A DNA stretch of 64,000 nt from Paracoccus spongiarum (GCF_030732095.1 NZ_JAVAMQ010000002.1:62001-126000), one strand, 5' to 3'; counted from the first letter of the stretch, positions 1-8,187 are shown. The notes: generated by a model not told the origin, from the letters alone. Program-made: numbers and translations.

Positions 1-633
1 CAGGCCGCCGATGACAGCAAGATGGCGCTGGCGCTGGCCCGTGCGATCGCGTCGGAGGGCGGCTGCGATGCCGCAACGGTGGGCGAAGCCTAGTTGCGCC
101 GGGGGCGCTCGCGGCCCTTCGACATCGGGGGACGACGTGCGATCGTATCCGGACGATCGACGAGGGTCGTCAGGCCCGGTCGGACAGCCAGTCGAACGGC
201 GCCCTGATGCGGGTCAGCCCGATCGGACTCCTTGCCGTCGGCGATCCGGCGCAGGCCGTCCGCGATCGGCTGACGCTCGCCCGCTCCGCGGCGCCCGGCG
301 ATTTTCAGCGCCAGCTGGGCTGGGTGCTGACCGCCCTGCAGAACGCGTTCCTTCACCTGCTGGCCGGAACGCCGCTTGCCGACGCGGTCTCGACCACCGT
401 TGCGCGGGCGGACACCGACACGAACGGGGCGATCTGCCGGGCGCTGCTGGGCGCTGCTGGGCGACTGCCAAGGCCGCGAGGCGATCGCGCGGCAGTGGCG
501 CAACACCGTGCTGACGTGCCGGCCGGTGAACGCCTTCGGGGTCAAGCACCCCCGGCCGCAGGAATACTGGCCCGCCGCCACGCTGGAACTGGCCGAGGCC
601 TTCATTGTCGCGGCCGAGAGAGACGCGGCCTGA
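1..633 (+). pseudogene. ADP-ribosylglycohydrolase (DraG-like) remnant, 5' truncated by window edge
   Basis: Broken DraG/ADP-ribosylglycohydrolase gene; intact members remove ADP-ribose from proteins or small molecules using a di-metal site. Three frames each carry family blocks. Frame 1 has DDSKMALALARAIA, then a TAG at 91-93 inside what should be an E-A-Y-L-R-W-like block, followed by RPFDIG. Frame 3 (about 180-460) has SNGALMRVSPIG, GWVLTALQNAF and the metal motif DTDTNGAICRALLG. The last frame (about 461-633) has REAIARQWRNTVLTCRP to the natural stop. A 10-bp tandem duplication (gcgctgctgg at 441-450 and 451-460) causes the last frame change; deleting one copy restores a perfect join. At least three lesions, so not functional. 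The family call is firm; the N-terminus lies outside the window. Confidence 0.82.
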
Positions 634-717
634 GCGCCGGACCTGCCCGATACCACCGCCCGCGCGCCGTCTGGCGCCGGGCTCATCACAGCCAAGCTGA
701 CAGAAAGCGATCGCGCG

Positions 718-1218
718 ATGCATGACATCCCTGATGCCGATGCCTATGGCGCGGTCATTTTCTGCGCCAGGGTCTGGGTTCTCCCGCGCGAATCGGCCGA
801 CCATTTCGGCGGCTGCGTCTGGACGTTCCCGAAAGGGAAGCCCCGTGCCGGGGAAAGCCCGGCCGGGACGGCGGCCGGCAGTGCCTTGGACAAAACCGGC
901 TATCGCGTCGACCTTCTGGACGTGATCCGGGGCGTGTTTGCGGGCACAGCCTCGTCCTCGGCCTCCGTTCTGGCGGGCGCGCGGGGCAAGCAGCGCCAGA
1001 CCACGCTCGAGACCGCATCGACGCGCTGGGTCCGTGTCGAGGAGGTCAAGGAGCATATTGCGCAGACCAGAGTGCGCGAGGGACGCGAACGTGACCTTGC
1101 GAATCTCCGCGCGGCCGGCGACCTGCACGCGCACATGCCTTGGGATCGGCGACCGGCAAGGAGGACTGAAACGCAAGGCCCCTGCCGCGCAAGCGGGCGA
1201 CCATCAGGCGGGAGATGA
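718..1218 (+). CDS. Nudix-fold protein with degenerate Nudix box
   Basis: 166 aa. Residues 30-62 fit the Nudix box spacing (G-x5-E-x7-R-E-x2-E-E-x-G-x): G40, E46, G61 and Y62 are present, but the R-E pair is G54-S55 and the E-E pair is D58-K59, so the Mg-binding centre is mostly gone. The preceding stretch CVWTFPKGK is typical of family members that hydrolyse nucleoside diphosphate derivatives. Starts 85 bp after the decayed ADP-ribosylglycohydrolase, suggesting a former shared role in ADP-ribose or NAD metabolism. The C-terminal 40 residues are Arg/Pro-rich and look like frame drift, so this may be another dying gene. It could survive as a non-catalytic ligand sensor, but decay is likelier given the neighbours. 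Confidence 0.55.
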   Translation: MHDIPDADAYGAVIFCARVWVLPRESADHFGGCVWTFPKGKPRAGESPAGTAAGSALDKTGYRVDLLDVIRGVFAGTASSSASVLAGARGKQRQTTLETASTRWVRVEEVKEHIAQTRVREGRERDLANLRAAGDLHAHMPWDRRPARRTETQGPCRASGRPSGGR

Positions 1219-1658
1219 CCTTCGACGATGCCGCAATGGCCCGGATCCGCAGGGGCTATCTGCCGATGGTCATGGAGCGCTAATGGTTCGCCTGGTATGA
1301 GGCGCAAGTTCTGCACCTGCACTGCGGATGGCCGGGCTGGGGCATCTGTCAGGTCCGCTTCCGCAAGGAGGCCGCAGGATGGCGGGCGGTGTCAGCGACA
1401 GTCAACCGCGACCCCAGGCATTTCTGCAAGACCGATGACGACAGTGATCGTCGCATGATCGCCGAGGTCATCGAGATGTTCATGGTCAGCGGCCCGGCCG
1501 TTCCGCCGACCGACCCGCTGCTGGCGCTGCTGACGCAGGCCGCCAAGACGACCTATCTCGGCTCGCCGAAGGTGGTCTCGGACCCGATCCAGCAGATCCT
1601 CCCGGCATCCGTGGCGTATGTCAGGCAGGAGGCTGCTTCACCGCCGTCCGGGGTCTGA
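1215..1658 (+). pseudogene. Unrecognised small gene interrupted by an in-frame TAA
   Basis: One frame runs from ATG 1215 to TGA 1656-1658 with a single stop, TAA at 1281-1283. Read through, it encodes about 147 aa: a short N-terminus, then an aromatic-rich block (WFAWYEAQVLHLHCGW), a block ending VNRDPRHF, and TDDDSDRRMIAEVIEM. The block order resembles, from memory, a small uncharacterised family sometimes encoded near ADP-ribose-processing enzymes; this is recollection, not a search result. It overlaps the end of the Nudix-like frame by 4 bp. The 66-bp segment before the stop and the 370-bp segment after it look equally protein-like, so one nonsense change is the simplest explanation. Function unknown. 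Confidence 0.45.
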
Positions 1659-2149
1659 TCCGGGATCTCGCCCGGAGGATGGCCGAGGGTGACGACCATG
1701 TGCGGATGGCCGGGTGGCACACGCCCCAGGGCCTCGGCAAGGCACTCTTGCCGTCCATGGGCGTTCGGGACGATGACGGCTTCGCCGACGATCCCGGCTA
1801 ATTCCTGTCCGAGCCTTTCATGGCCCTGCTTCTCGCCGCCCCGAGAATACTGCAGGATGGCGCACACCACCCGGCGGCAGACCGGGATACGCATGTCCGG
1901 GACCAGCTGACCGAACTTCATCAATGGGCCGTTCAGGTTTTCCTCGGAACCGACAGGATCCTGCACCCGAATCTCACGCCGCAGGATTTCCGGTGGCGTC
2001 GGATCAACCGCGACTACGGGCGAGACGAAACGTCGATGCCATGCGAGGGAGCCCGCCCCGGACAAAGAGGCAACGGGGCCCTTCTCGCCTGCATCGCAGT
2101 TCCACCGGCCCGGCCCGCATGGATTGTGGGGGGGGCCGGACGGGCATAG
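1646..2149 (+). pseudogene. Unrecognised decayed reading frame with one internal stop
   Basis: Frame 2 is open from before 1646 to 2149 except for TAA at 1799-1801. It carries helical-looking segments (VRGLIRDLARRMAEGDDH, and FLSEPFMALLLAAPR just after the stop). It begins in the frame next to the end of the preceding remnant, so the two could be one ancestral gene split by a frameshift near 1640. No family recognised. The 3' part becomes Arg/Pro-rich and is probably non-coding. The remaining bases to 2158 hold only a run of eight G near 2128. Confidence 0.3.
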
Positions 2150-2158
2150 CCCCGTTCG

Positions 2159-2590
2159 TCACAGGTGGCGGGGAAACTCGATCTTCGGGCAGCGGTCCTG
2201 AATGACGGTGACGCCCTGCGCCCGCGCGCGCCGGGCCGCATCGTCGTCGCGCACGCCCAGCTGTGTCCAGATCACCCTCAGACCTGGCAGTTGCGCCAGC
2301 GCCTCGTCCACGATCGCGGCCACCGCATCCGACCGGCGGAAGATGTCGACCATCTCGACCCCGGCATCGGCCGGGATGTCGGACAGCCTCGCGTGGACGG
2401 TTTCGCCCAGGATACTGTCGCCGGCATGGGTCGGATTGACCGGAATCACCCGGAAGCCCTGCGCCTGAAGATAGCGCGCCACGCCCCAGCTGGGCCGATC
2501 CTCCCTGGGCGACAAACCGACCATTGCGATCACGCGGGTCTCCCGCGCGATTCGCGCGATGTCCTGATCATCGTCCAGATCCAGCTCCAC
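2159..2590 (-). CDS. CoA-binding domain protein (YccU-like)
   Basis: 143 aa, GTG start at 2590 chosen because a strong AGGAGGGAGG ribosome site lies about 7 bp upstream and the homologous region begins there; a longer open frame upstream has no such support. Single Rossmann-like CoA-binding domain: IAMVGLSPREDRPSWGVARYL is the nucleotide-binding first strand and loop (about residues 20-40), followed by VIPVNPTHAGDSILGE and WTQLGVRDDDAARRA. Homologues are small stand-alone cytosolic proteins thought to bind CoA; no reaction is established. It lies downstream of the YHS-domain gene on the same strand but is separated from it by an intrinsic terminator, so it is probably transcribed alone. Confidence 0.88.
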   Translation of the reverse strand: MELDLDDDQDIARIARETRVIAMVGLSPREDRPSWGVARYLQAQGFRVIPVNPTHAGDSILGETVHARLSDIPADAGVEMVDIFRRSDAVAAIVDEALAQLPGLRVIWTQLGVRDDDAARRARAQGVTVIQDRCPKIEFPRHL

Positions 2591-2640
2591 GGCGGGCCTC
2601 CCTCCTCTGCCATAGGTTGCGGCACCCTGACACAGAAAAG

Positions 2641-2667
2641 GCGCCCGGTCCAGAAAAGGCCGGGCGC
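2641..2667 (-). terminator. Intrinsic terminator after the YHS-domain gene
   Basis: Perfect 8-bp stem (gcgcccgg at 2641-2648, ccgggcgc at 2660-2667). Read on the minus strand it is followed at once by cTTTTctg. It sits about 130 bp past the stop of the gene at 2797-3210 and 50 bp before the next start. Confidence 0.75.
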
Positions 2668-2796
2668 AAGTCGCGGAACGAGGGACAGTGATCCGAACAT
2701 GACCGTTCCGGGGCCATGTCCTGAAAAGGAAATGTGCATCGACCCCGGAAAGTTCCAGATCTGTCTCGATATCGTGAACGCGGGGGCCGGCCGCCC

Positions 2797-3210
2797 CTAC
2801 TGGCGCAGCTTGATCCAGGTCCGCTTGGCCCGCATCAGGACGTCGCGGGGCGCCGCCATGATCTGCTGTTCGGCCAGTTGCGAGCGCAGGAGGTAGAGCC
2901 GCTTGCCGATGATGACGAAATGCCGCGGATCGCCCTCTTGCGCCCTGCCCATCGACAGCGACACCGGGCAAAGACCGCCGAAGCCCGGCATGTAGGCACG
3001 CGGATCGGCCTCGAAGCGGGCGCGATTCTCTTCGGTGGCGAAATGCCACTGCCGGCCCTTCCACATGGTCGCGATGTCGCTGCGCCCCGGCACCGGCTGG
3101 CCGCCGCGCAGGTAGGACACCACGTCATAGCCATCCAGCGCCCAGTCGTCCGCGACCGCAGGGACCACGGCGACGAGGCTCAGCAGCAGGGCAAGGACGA
3201 TGTTTTTCAT
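2797..3210 (-). CDS. Secreted YHS-domain protein
   Basis: 137 aa. Residues 1-20 form a clear Sec signal peptide (KNIVLALLLSLVAVVPAVA, cleavage after A-D-D or A-V-A). The mature part has a YHS domain: YDVVSYL, then WHFATEENRARFEADPRAYMPGFGGLCPVSLS, the usual Y-x-G-C-P-like segment with a single Cys. YHS domains are small metal-binding modules, and periplasmic ones are often found with copper or heavy-metal handling proteins. A direct metal role here is inference; no metal transporter is adjacent. Single-gene transcript bounded downstream by the terminator at 2641-2667. Confidence 0.8.
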   Translation of the reverse strand: MKNIVLALLLSLVAVVPAVADDWALDGYDVVSYLRGGQPVPGRSDIATMWKGRQWHFATEENRARFEADPRAYMPGFGGLCPVSLSMGRAQEGDPRHFVIIGKRLYLLRSQLAEQQIMAAPRDVLMRAKRTWIKLRQ

Positions 3211-3297
3211 GGCGAATCGAATGGGTGCACCTGCCTAGTAGGCCGACTGCCGCGCGAATCTCAACGGATGGCCTCGATCTTTCGCAGGCTTGTGAAC

Positions 3298-4101
3298 TCA
3301 TCCCCGGGCGGCGGCGTACAGCGCGACCGCCGCCGCGTTCGAGACATTCAGCGATCCGAAATCCGCGGCGAAGGGAATCCGTGCCAGGTGGTCGCAACTC
3401 TTGAGGGTCAACTCGCGCATGCCCGGACCCTCGGCGCCCATCACCAGGCAGACCGCCCGGCCGGGCAGGGTGGCCAGCAGGTCGGGCAGCACGGCCTCGC
3501 CGGTGCCGTCCAGCCCGATCAGCGTGAAGCCCATGCCCTTCAGCTGTGACAGCGCCTCGGCAAGATTGGGGACGCGCAGATAGGGCTGACGTTCAAGCGC
3601 CCCTGACGCGGTCTTGGCCAGGGCGCCGGTCTCGGGGGCCGAATGGCGGGCGGGCGCGATGACCGCGCGGGCGCCGAACACCTCGGCCGAGCGCAATACG
3701 GCCCCGATATTGTGCGGATCGGTGACGCGGTCCAGCGCGACCAGCAGCGGCCGCGTCTCGCCGGGGGCCTCGCGCAGGGCAACCTCGCTGAGACTGCCCC
3801 ATTTCAGCGGCCTGACCTCCAGCGCGGCGCCCTGATGCACGCTGTCGGGTGCCAGCGGCACCGCCTTGGCAAAGCTGCGCGGATCGGTGATCTCGGGCGT
3901 CATGCCGTGCAGATCGCCCAGCCGGTCCAGCGCGTTGCGGGTCACCACAAGCCGCAGCCTCTGCCGCGCCGCATTGGCCAGCGCATCGCGCACGGCATGC
4001 AGGCCGAACAGCCAGACCGTCTCGGCCGCCGCCGCCCGCCGGGCGCGTTCCTTGTCGATCACCCAGTCGGGCTTGCGGTTGCTGTGCGGGCGTTCGGCCA
4101 T
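3298..4101 (-). CDS. rlmB: 23S rRNA (guanosine-2'-O-)-methyltransferase RlmB, SpoU/TrmH family
   Basis: 267 aa, usual family length. The N-terminal substrate-binding domain (about 25-90) contains [13 protein letters not shown]. The C-terminal SPOUT knot has the three family motifs: [22 protein letters not shown] (motif 1), [12 protein letters not shown] (motif 2) and [21 protein letters not shown] (motif 3). Uses SAM to 2'-O-methylate a guanosine in the 23S peptidyl-transferase region (G2251 in E. coli numbering). Divergent from tRNA-Tyr; the pairing of this methylase with a Tyr tRNA gene is familiar in related bacteria. About 30 residues of basic N-terminal extension precede the first domain. 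Confidence 0.93.
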   Translation of the reverse strand: MAERPHSNRKPDWVIDKERARRAAAAETVWLFGLHAVRDALANAARQRLRLVVTRNALDRLGDLHGMTPEITDPRSFAKAVPLAPDSVHQGAALEVRPLKWGSLSEVALREAPGETRPLLVALDRVTDPHNIGAVLRSAEVFGARAVIAPARHSAPETGALAKTASGALERQPYLRVPNLAEALSQLKGMGFTLIGLDGTGEAVLPDLLATLPGRAVCLVMGAEGPGMRELTLKSCDHLARIPFAADFGSLNVSNAAAVALYAAARG

Positions 4102-4169
4102 GATCGCATCCTTCTGTCCTGCCCCTCTCTGCGCGCGCGGGGACCGTGGCGCAAGCCCCGGAAATCCGC

Positions 4170-4198
4170 TTGACGCCCCCGGCAGGTCTCGCTAATCA
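4170..4198 (+). promoter_or_regulatory. Sigma-70-type promoter for tRNA-Tyr
   Basis: TTGACG (4170-4175), 17-bp spacer, TAATCA (4193-4198). The predicted start near 4205 is about 18 bp before the mature tRNA 5' end, as expected for a stable RNA gene. Confidence 0.6.
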
Positions 4199-4222
4199 CC
4201 CCCCACGCCGACGGCGATCGGC

Positions 4223-4306
4223 GGGCGACGTGCTGCAAGGTGCGGCAGCGGACTGTAACTCCGCCGGGGAGACCCATGCCTGGTTCGATTCCAGGGTCGC
4301 CCACCA
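4223..4306 (+). tRNA. tRNA-Tyr (GTA anticodon)
   Basis: 84 nt including encoded ACCA. Acceptor stem GGGCGAC/GTCGCCC is perfect (4223-4229 with 4296-4302). D stem GCTG/CGGC, D loop with GG; anticodon stem GCGGA/TCCGC with loop CTGTAAC, giving anticodon GTA; T arm CCTGG-TTCGATT-CCAGG. A long class II variable arm with a GGG/CCC stem identifies it as bacterial Tyr. Encoded 3' ACCA ends at 4306. Confidence 0.95.
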
Positions 4307-4340
4307 CTCTCCCCCACTTTTCCCCGCATCATCCGACCTC

Positions 4341-5054
4341 TCAGCGTGAGGCCAGCGCGGCGGCCTCCTGATCGGGGTCGAGGGGCGCGCCGGCGCCCAG
4401 TTCGGCCAGGAAATCGTCAAGTCCCGCAAGATCGCCGCTGGCCGGCACGAAGCCGTCGGCGGCGATGGTGGCCGTGGCGAAACGCTGCGCCCAGGCCCCG
4501 GTCGCGCCGTCACCGCGGCAGGCGACCACCACCTCGATGCTTTCGGCCTGCCGGGTCTCGAACTCGCGGCAGAATTCGCCGCCCGCGGCGCGGTAGGACG
4601 CGATCAGTGTCAGGTCGCGCCCGTCCGCCAGCATCTGCCCCTCGCCCGAGGGCAGGCTGTCAAGCGCCGCCGCAAGTTCGGGGGCAAACCCGCCCCGCGG
4701 GTCCGCGCCCATCTGCCACCAGCCCAGCCCGACCACCGCCGCGGTCAGCGCGGCAGCCAGCGCCGCAAGGGGCGCGCGGTTGCGGTTGGCGGCAGGTGTG
4801 GCCGGCGGTGGCGGCGTCTGCCGCACCCGCGCGACGGCCGCCGCGCGGATCCGCGCGATCAGCGCAGCGTCGCCGGGGGCGGCCACCCCGTCCTGCGCCG
4901 CCAGTGCCTTCAGCCGTTCCCGGCTGTCGGTGAACCGGCGCAGACGCGCCTGCGCCTCGGGGTCCGCCGCGACCAGGGCGCCGAGGCGCGCGGCCTCGTC
5001 GGCATCCAGTTCGCCATCGGCCAGCGCCATCAGGGTGACATCATCGATCTGCAC
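4341..5054 (-). CDS. Anti-sigma factor partnering the upstream ECF sigma factor
   Basis: 237 aa from a GTG start at 5054. The N-terminal 60 residues (DDVTLMALADGELDADEAARL onwards) resemble the anti-sigma domain that precedes a membrane anchor, but lack the zinc-binding H-x3-C-x2-C. One transmembrane helix at about 95-115 (PLAALAAALTAAVVGLGWW) separates a cytoplasmic sigma-binding part from a periplasmic domain with two Cys. It lies 80 bp downstream of the ECF gene on the same strand, the normal order. Expected role: hold the sigma factor at the membrane until an envelope signal releases it. The signal is unknown. Confidence 0.8.
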   Translation of the reverse strand: MQIDDVTLMALADGELDADEAARLGALVAADPEAQARLRRFTDSRERLKALAAQDGVAAPGDAALIARIRAAAVARVRQTPPPPATPAANRNRAPLAALAAALTAAVVGLGWWQMGADPRGGFAPELAAALDSLPSGEGQMLADGRDLTLIASYRAAGGEFCREFETRQAESIEVVVACRGDGATGAWAQRFATATIAADGFVPASGDLAGLDDFLAELGAGAPLDPDQEAAALASR

Positions 5055-5134
5055 TGCCGCATCCTCGTCTCTGGCGGGTCATGCCGGGCCTACGCGCCGG
5101 GCCCTGATATATTCCTGCCATCGCCACATCACCG

Positions 5135-5626
5135 TCACTTTAGGCCAAGGGCCTGCGCCAGGGCCAGCCTTGCGCGCGACAGCCGGCTCATGACCGTGCC
5201 CCTTGGAATGTCCAGCACCTCGGCGGCCTCGGCATAGCTGAGGTCCTGAATGCAGACCAGGTGCAGGATCTCGCGCTGATCCTCGGGCAGGTCCTGCATC
5301 GCGCGGCGGGTGGCCTGCAGCATCAGCCGCGCCTCGATCGCGGCCTCGCCATCGGTGGCCACGGCATCGGGAAACTCGTGGATGTCGACCCGGCTGCCCT
5401 CGCTTTTCTGGCGGCGGGTCATGTCGATGAAGGCATTGCGGGCGATGCGCAGAAGCCAGGGCGCCAGCTGTGCGCCGGGCTGGAAACTGCCAGAGGCGGC
5501 GATCGCGCGCTCGACCGTGATCTGGACGAGGTCCTCGGCAAGATCGGGTCGCCGCGTCAGCGACAGCGCATAGCGCCGCAGGTTGGGCAGCAGCCGGATC
5601 AGGTCTTCGCCGAAGGCTGCGTCCAT
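5135..5626 (-). CDS. ECF-family RNA polymerase sigma factor
   Basis: 163 aa, the minimal sigma2-sigma4 form. Region 2 spans about 10-75 (RRYALSLTRRPDLAEDLVQITVERA, then WLLRIARNAFIDMTRRQ). Region 4 spans about 110-160 (MQDLPEDQREILHLVCIQDLSYAEAAEVLDI, then the helix-turn-helix IPRGTVMSRLSRAR). Directs RNA polymerase to GGAAT/CGT-type promoters. Co-oriented with its membrane anti-sigma and divergent from a secreted protease gene whose upstream region has such a motif, so the protease is a probable target. Autoregulation is likely but no matching site is visible on its own side. Confidence 0.92.
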   Translation of the reverse strand: MDAAFGEDLIRLLPNLRRYALSLTRRPDLAEDLVQITVERAIAASGSFQPGAQLAPWLLRIARNAFIDMTRRQKSEGSRVDIHEFPDAVATDGEAAIEARLMLQATRRAMQDLPEDQREILHLVCIQDLSYAEAAEVLDIPRGTVMSRLSRARLALAQALGLK

Positions 5627-5660
5627 TCACTTTGCCTTGTGCAGATGCCAATAAATTCGT

Positions 5661-5685
5661 GGAATAATTGTCGCGCCAACGCGTA
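5661..5685 (+). promoter_or_regulatory. Candidate ECF-type promoter for the S8 protease gene
   Basis: GGAAT at 5661-5665, 16-bp spacer, CGTA at 5682-5685, in the 92-bp gap between the divergent sigma-factor and protease genes. This spacing and composition match ECF promoters (GGAAC/T-N16-17-CGTT). Single occurrence, so moderate confidence. Confidence 0.4.
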
Positions 5686-5718
5686 GCTGTCCAGACAGGT
5701 TGCATAACCGGAGGTCCC

Positions 5719-7044
5719 ATGTCCAAGTTTATCGTCGCAGCCCTGACCGCCACGCTGATGCTGGCGCTGCAGCCGCAGCACGACTTCGGGCGGCTGACGC
5801 TGCTGGCCGCGGCCCATGCCGATGACGACGACGATGAGGGCGAAGGGCGCAGGCTGCGGCGCGGCTCGGACGACGACGACGACGACGCCCAGCCGCGGCG
5901 GCGCGCCCGCGCGCCCGCCCCGCCGCGCGCCCAGCCGGCCCCGCCGCCGCCGCGCCGGGCCGCCAACGAGATCCTGGCGCGCGGCCTCGACGAGCCCGAC
6001 CTCGCGACCCTGCAGGCCGAGGGCTTCGAGGTCATCCAGCGCCGCGTGCTGACCGGCGGCGAAAGCCTGTTGCGGCTGCGCAAGCCCGCGGCCCTCGGCA
6101 TGCAGGCCGCGCGCGGCCGGGTCCGCCAGCTGGCCTCGGCCCCGGCCGCCGATTTCAACCATTTCTATCGCACCGGGCAGGCCGAAGATGGCGGCCCCTG
6201 CCCCGGACGGCAATGCCTGATGCGCGAGATGATCGGCTGGGTCTCGGCGTCGGGCTGCGGGCCGCTGCCGCGCATCGGCATGGTCGACACCGGCCTGAAC
6301 GAGGATCACATCGCCTTCCGCAGCGCCCGGCTGAGGGTGCATCGGCTGGGTGACGGCGCACAGCCCTCGGACGCGCTGCACGGCACCGCGGTCGCCGCGC
6401 TGCTGGTCGGCGACGAGGACAGCCGCAGCCCCGGCCTCGTGCCGGGCGCGGACCTGGTCGCCGTGGATGCCTTCAGCAAGGTCCGGTCGGACGAGCGCAC
6501 CGACGCCTTCGCGCTGATCGACGCGCTGGACTACCTGGCCGCGCAGCAGGTGCGGATCGTCAACCTGTCGCTGGCCGGCCCGCCCAACGACGAACTGGAA
6601 CGCCAGATCGGATTGCTGGCCGAACGCGACGTGATCATGGTGGCCGCGGCCGGCAATTTCGGCCCGCGCGCCGAACCGGCCTATCCCGCCGCCTATGACT
6701 CGGTGCTGGCCGTGACCGCAGTGGACCGGCGCGGTCAGGTCTATCGCCGGGCCAATCGCGGAGACTATATCGACCTGGCCGCGCCGGGGGTTGATGTCTG
6801 GACCGCCGCCTCGGTCAGCGGTGCGCGTACCAAGACCGGCACATCCTATGCCGTGCCCTTCGTGACCGCCGCCGCGGCGCTGTGGCTGCAGCAGCAGCCG
6901 ACGCTGAGCCCGGACGAATTGCGCGCGCGGATGACCGGCGCGGCCCGCGACCTGGGGCCAAGCGGTCGTGACGCGACCTTCGGCAACGGCCTGCTGAGCC
7001 CGCCGCCGCCCTGCACGCGGCAAGCGCCCGCGCCGGCCCCCTAG
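5719..7044 (+). CDS. Secreted subtilisin-like (S8) serine protease with acidic N-terminal segment
   Basis: 441 aa. ATG 5719 is preceded by GGAGG. Signal peptide 1-34 ends AAHA before DD. The mature N-terminus has two aspartate runs (35-39 and 51-56) and a Pro/Arg-rich stretch to about 80, then a prodomain-like region, then the peptidase domain from about 180: catalytic Asp190 in IGMVDTG, His221 in LHGT, oxyanion Asn313 in AAAGNFGP, Ser376 in KTGTSYAVP. All four are present, so it should be active in the periplasm or outside the cell. The Asp runs suggest calcium or surface binding (inference). Divergent from an ECF/anti-sigma pair and probably in its regulon. The C-terminus ends without a sorting domain. 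Confidence 0.9.
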   Translation: MSKFIVAALTATLMLALQPQHDFGRLTLLAAAHADDDDDEGEGRRLRRGSDDDDDDAQPRRRARAPAPPRAQPAPPPPRRAANEILARGLDEPDLATLQAEGFEVIQRRVLTGGESLLRLRKPAALGMQAARGRVRQLASAPAADFNHFYRTGQAEDGGPCPGRQCLMREMIGWVSASGCGPLPRIGMVDTGLNEDHIAFRSARLRVHRLGDGAQPSDALHGTAVAALLVGDEDSRSPGLVPGADLVAVDAFSKVRSDERTDAFALIDALDYLAAQQVRIVNLSLAGPPNDELERQIGLLAERDVIMVAAAGNFGPRAEPAYPAAYDSVLAVTAVDRRGQVYRRANRGDYIDLAAPGVDVWTAASVSGARTKTGTSYAVPFVTAAAALWLQQQPTLSPDELRARMTGAARDLGPSGRDATFGNGLLSPPPPCTRQAPAPAP

Positions 7045-7057
7045 CGGGGGCGGGCGC
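7024..7057. terminator. Hairpin between convergent genes
   Basis: Nested inverted repeat over the protease stop codon: gcgcccg at 7024-7030 with cgggcgc at 7051-7057, and an inner gccccc (7036-7041) with gggggc (7046-7051). It separates the converging protease and arsH. No T-tract on either side, so termination is inferred from position and stem strength. Confidence 0.4.
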
Positions 7058-7061
7058 GGCG

Positions 7062-7775
7062 TCAGACCGCCTTGGCCTGGTTGACCCGCGCCGACAGCGC
7101 CGCGTGGCTTTCGACGCGTTCGGAATAGCGGTCCACAAGATCGTCGCGGATGTCGCGGGTCAGCAGGGTAAAGCGGACCAGCTCTTCCATCACGTCCACG
7201 ATCCGGTCGTAATAGGCCGAGGGCTTCATCCGCCCGGCCTCGTCGAATTCGTCCCAGGCCTTGGCGACCGAGGACTGGTTGGGGATGGTCAGCAGCCGCA
7301 TCCAGCGACCCAGAACGCGCAGCTGGTTCACGGTGTTGAAGCTTTGGCTGCCGCCACAGACCTGCATCACCGCCAGCGTCTTGCCCTGCGTCGGCCGGAC
7401 CCCACCCAGCGACAGCGGAATCCAGTCGATCTGCGCCTTCATCACCCCCGACATGGCGCCGTGGCGTTCGGGCGAGGACCAGACCATCCCCTCGCACCAG
7501 CCCACCAGATCGCGCAGTTCGGCGACCTTCGGATGGTCGGCCTCGACCGCATCGGGCAGTGGCAGGCCGCGCGGATCGAACAGCCGAAGCTCGGCGCCGA
7601 AGGCGGTCAGCAGACGTGCGGCCTCCTCGGCGGCATGGCGCGAGAAGCTGCGGGCCCGCAACGAGCCGTAGAGGATCAGGATGCGCGGCGGATGGGTGCT
7701 GCGGCGGGCCGGAAACAGGCTGTCGGCGTCCACGGTGCGAAAGGCGTCCGGGTCGAGGTTCGGCATGTCAGTCAA
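7062..7775 (-). CDS. arsH: ArsH, NADPH-dependent FMN organoarsenical oxidase
   Basis: 237 aa flavodoxin-like NADPH:FMN reductase. [14 protein letters not shown] (about 33-46) is the phosphate-binding loop, [22 protein letters not shown] is the flavin-contacting ArsH signature, and [23 protein letters not shown] follows. ArsH oxidises trivalent methyl- or phenyl-arsenicals to the less toxic pentavalent forms and can generate H2O2. Last gene of the ars operon; its ATG overlaps the end of arsC by 8 bp, so it is translationally coupled. A second Met two codons in (M-P-N-L) could be the true start. Confidence 0.93.
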   Translation of the reverse strand: MTDMPNLDPDAFRTVDADSLFPARRSTHPPRILILYGSLRARSFSRHAAEEAARLLTAFGAELRLFDPRGLPLPDAVEADHPKVAELRDLVGWCEGMVWSSPERHGAMSGVMKAQIDWIPLSLGGVRPTQGKTLAVMQVCGGSQSFNTVNQLRVLGRWMRLLTIPNQSSVAKAWDEFDEAGRMKPSAYYDRIVDVMEELVRFTLLTRDIRDDLVDRYSERVESHAALSARVNQAKAV

Positions 7776-8187
7776 GGAATTCCCCCCGCTCGTTCAGGAT
7801 CATCTCGCCATCCTCCTTGTAAAGCGGCCCGGCGGGAAGCCTCTCCAGCAGCGGCAGCACCGCCTGCGACGGCCGGCACAGCCGCACGCCTTTCGGCGAG
7901 GCGACGATGGGCCGGTTCACCAGCACGGGATGCTCGATCATCGCCGCGATGATCGCCTCGTCACCCACAGCCTCGTCCAGAAGGCCCAGTTCGGCGGCAG
8001 GTGATTTCGTCCTGCGCAGCGCCTGCCGGGGCGTCAGTCCGGCCGCGGCGAACAGCGCCAGTAGCTGCGGCCGCGTCCAGCCCTCGGTGAGGTAGTCGAT
8101 CACCACCGGCTCGGCGCCCGAGGCGCGGATCACGGCAAGCACGTTGCGCGAGGTGCCGCAGGCGGGGTTGTGGTGAATGACGATCAT
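7768..8187 (-). CDS. arsC: Arsenate reductase, glutaredoxin-coupled (ArsC/Spx fold)
   Basis: 139 aa from ATG 8187. [13 protein letters not shown] near residues 5-17 has the catalytic Cys in the H-x3-C-x-T-S-R motif of the plasmid R773-type reductases; a downstream conserved R-P-I-V ([16 protein letters not shown]) supplies the arsenate-binding Arg. Reduces arsenate to arsenite with glutathione and glutaredoxin. Start overlaps the acr3 stop by 4 bp (ATGA). This is the second arsenate reductase in the operon and is unrelated in fold to the one at 9253-9768. Confidence 0.93.
   Translation of the reverse strand: MIVIHHNPACGTSRNVLAVIRASGAEPVVIDYLTEGWTRPQLLALFAAAGLTPRQALRRTKSPAAELGLLDEAVGDEAIIAAMIEHPVLVNRPIVASPKGVRLCRPSQAVLPLLERLPAGPLYKEDGEMILNERGEFLD

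Noticed and set aside
11..514. 167-codon plus-strand frame at the start
   Set aside because: Arg/Ser/Gly-rich and in the wrong phase; the DraG motifs lie in the other two frames.
4223..4306. tRNA-Tyr as an island attachment site
   Set aside because: No integrase, no duplicated tRNA 3' end and no composition change follow it.
5599..7497. A 632-codon minus-strand frame opposite the S8 protease
   Set aside because: It is the reverse shadow of a GC-rich coding gene, with repetitive Gly/Arg composition and no domain.
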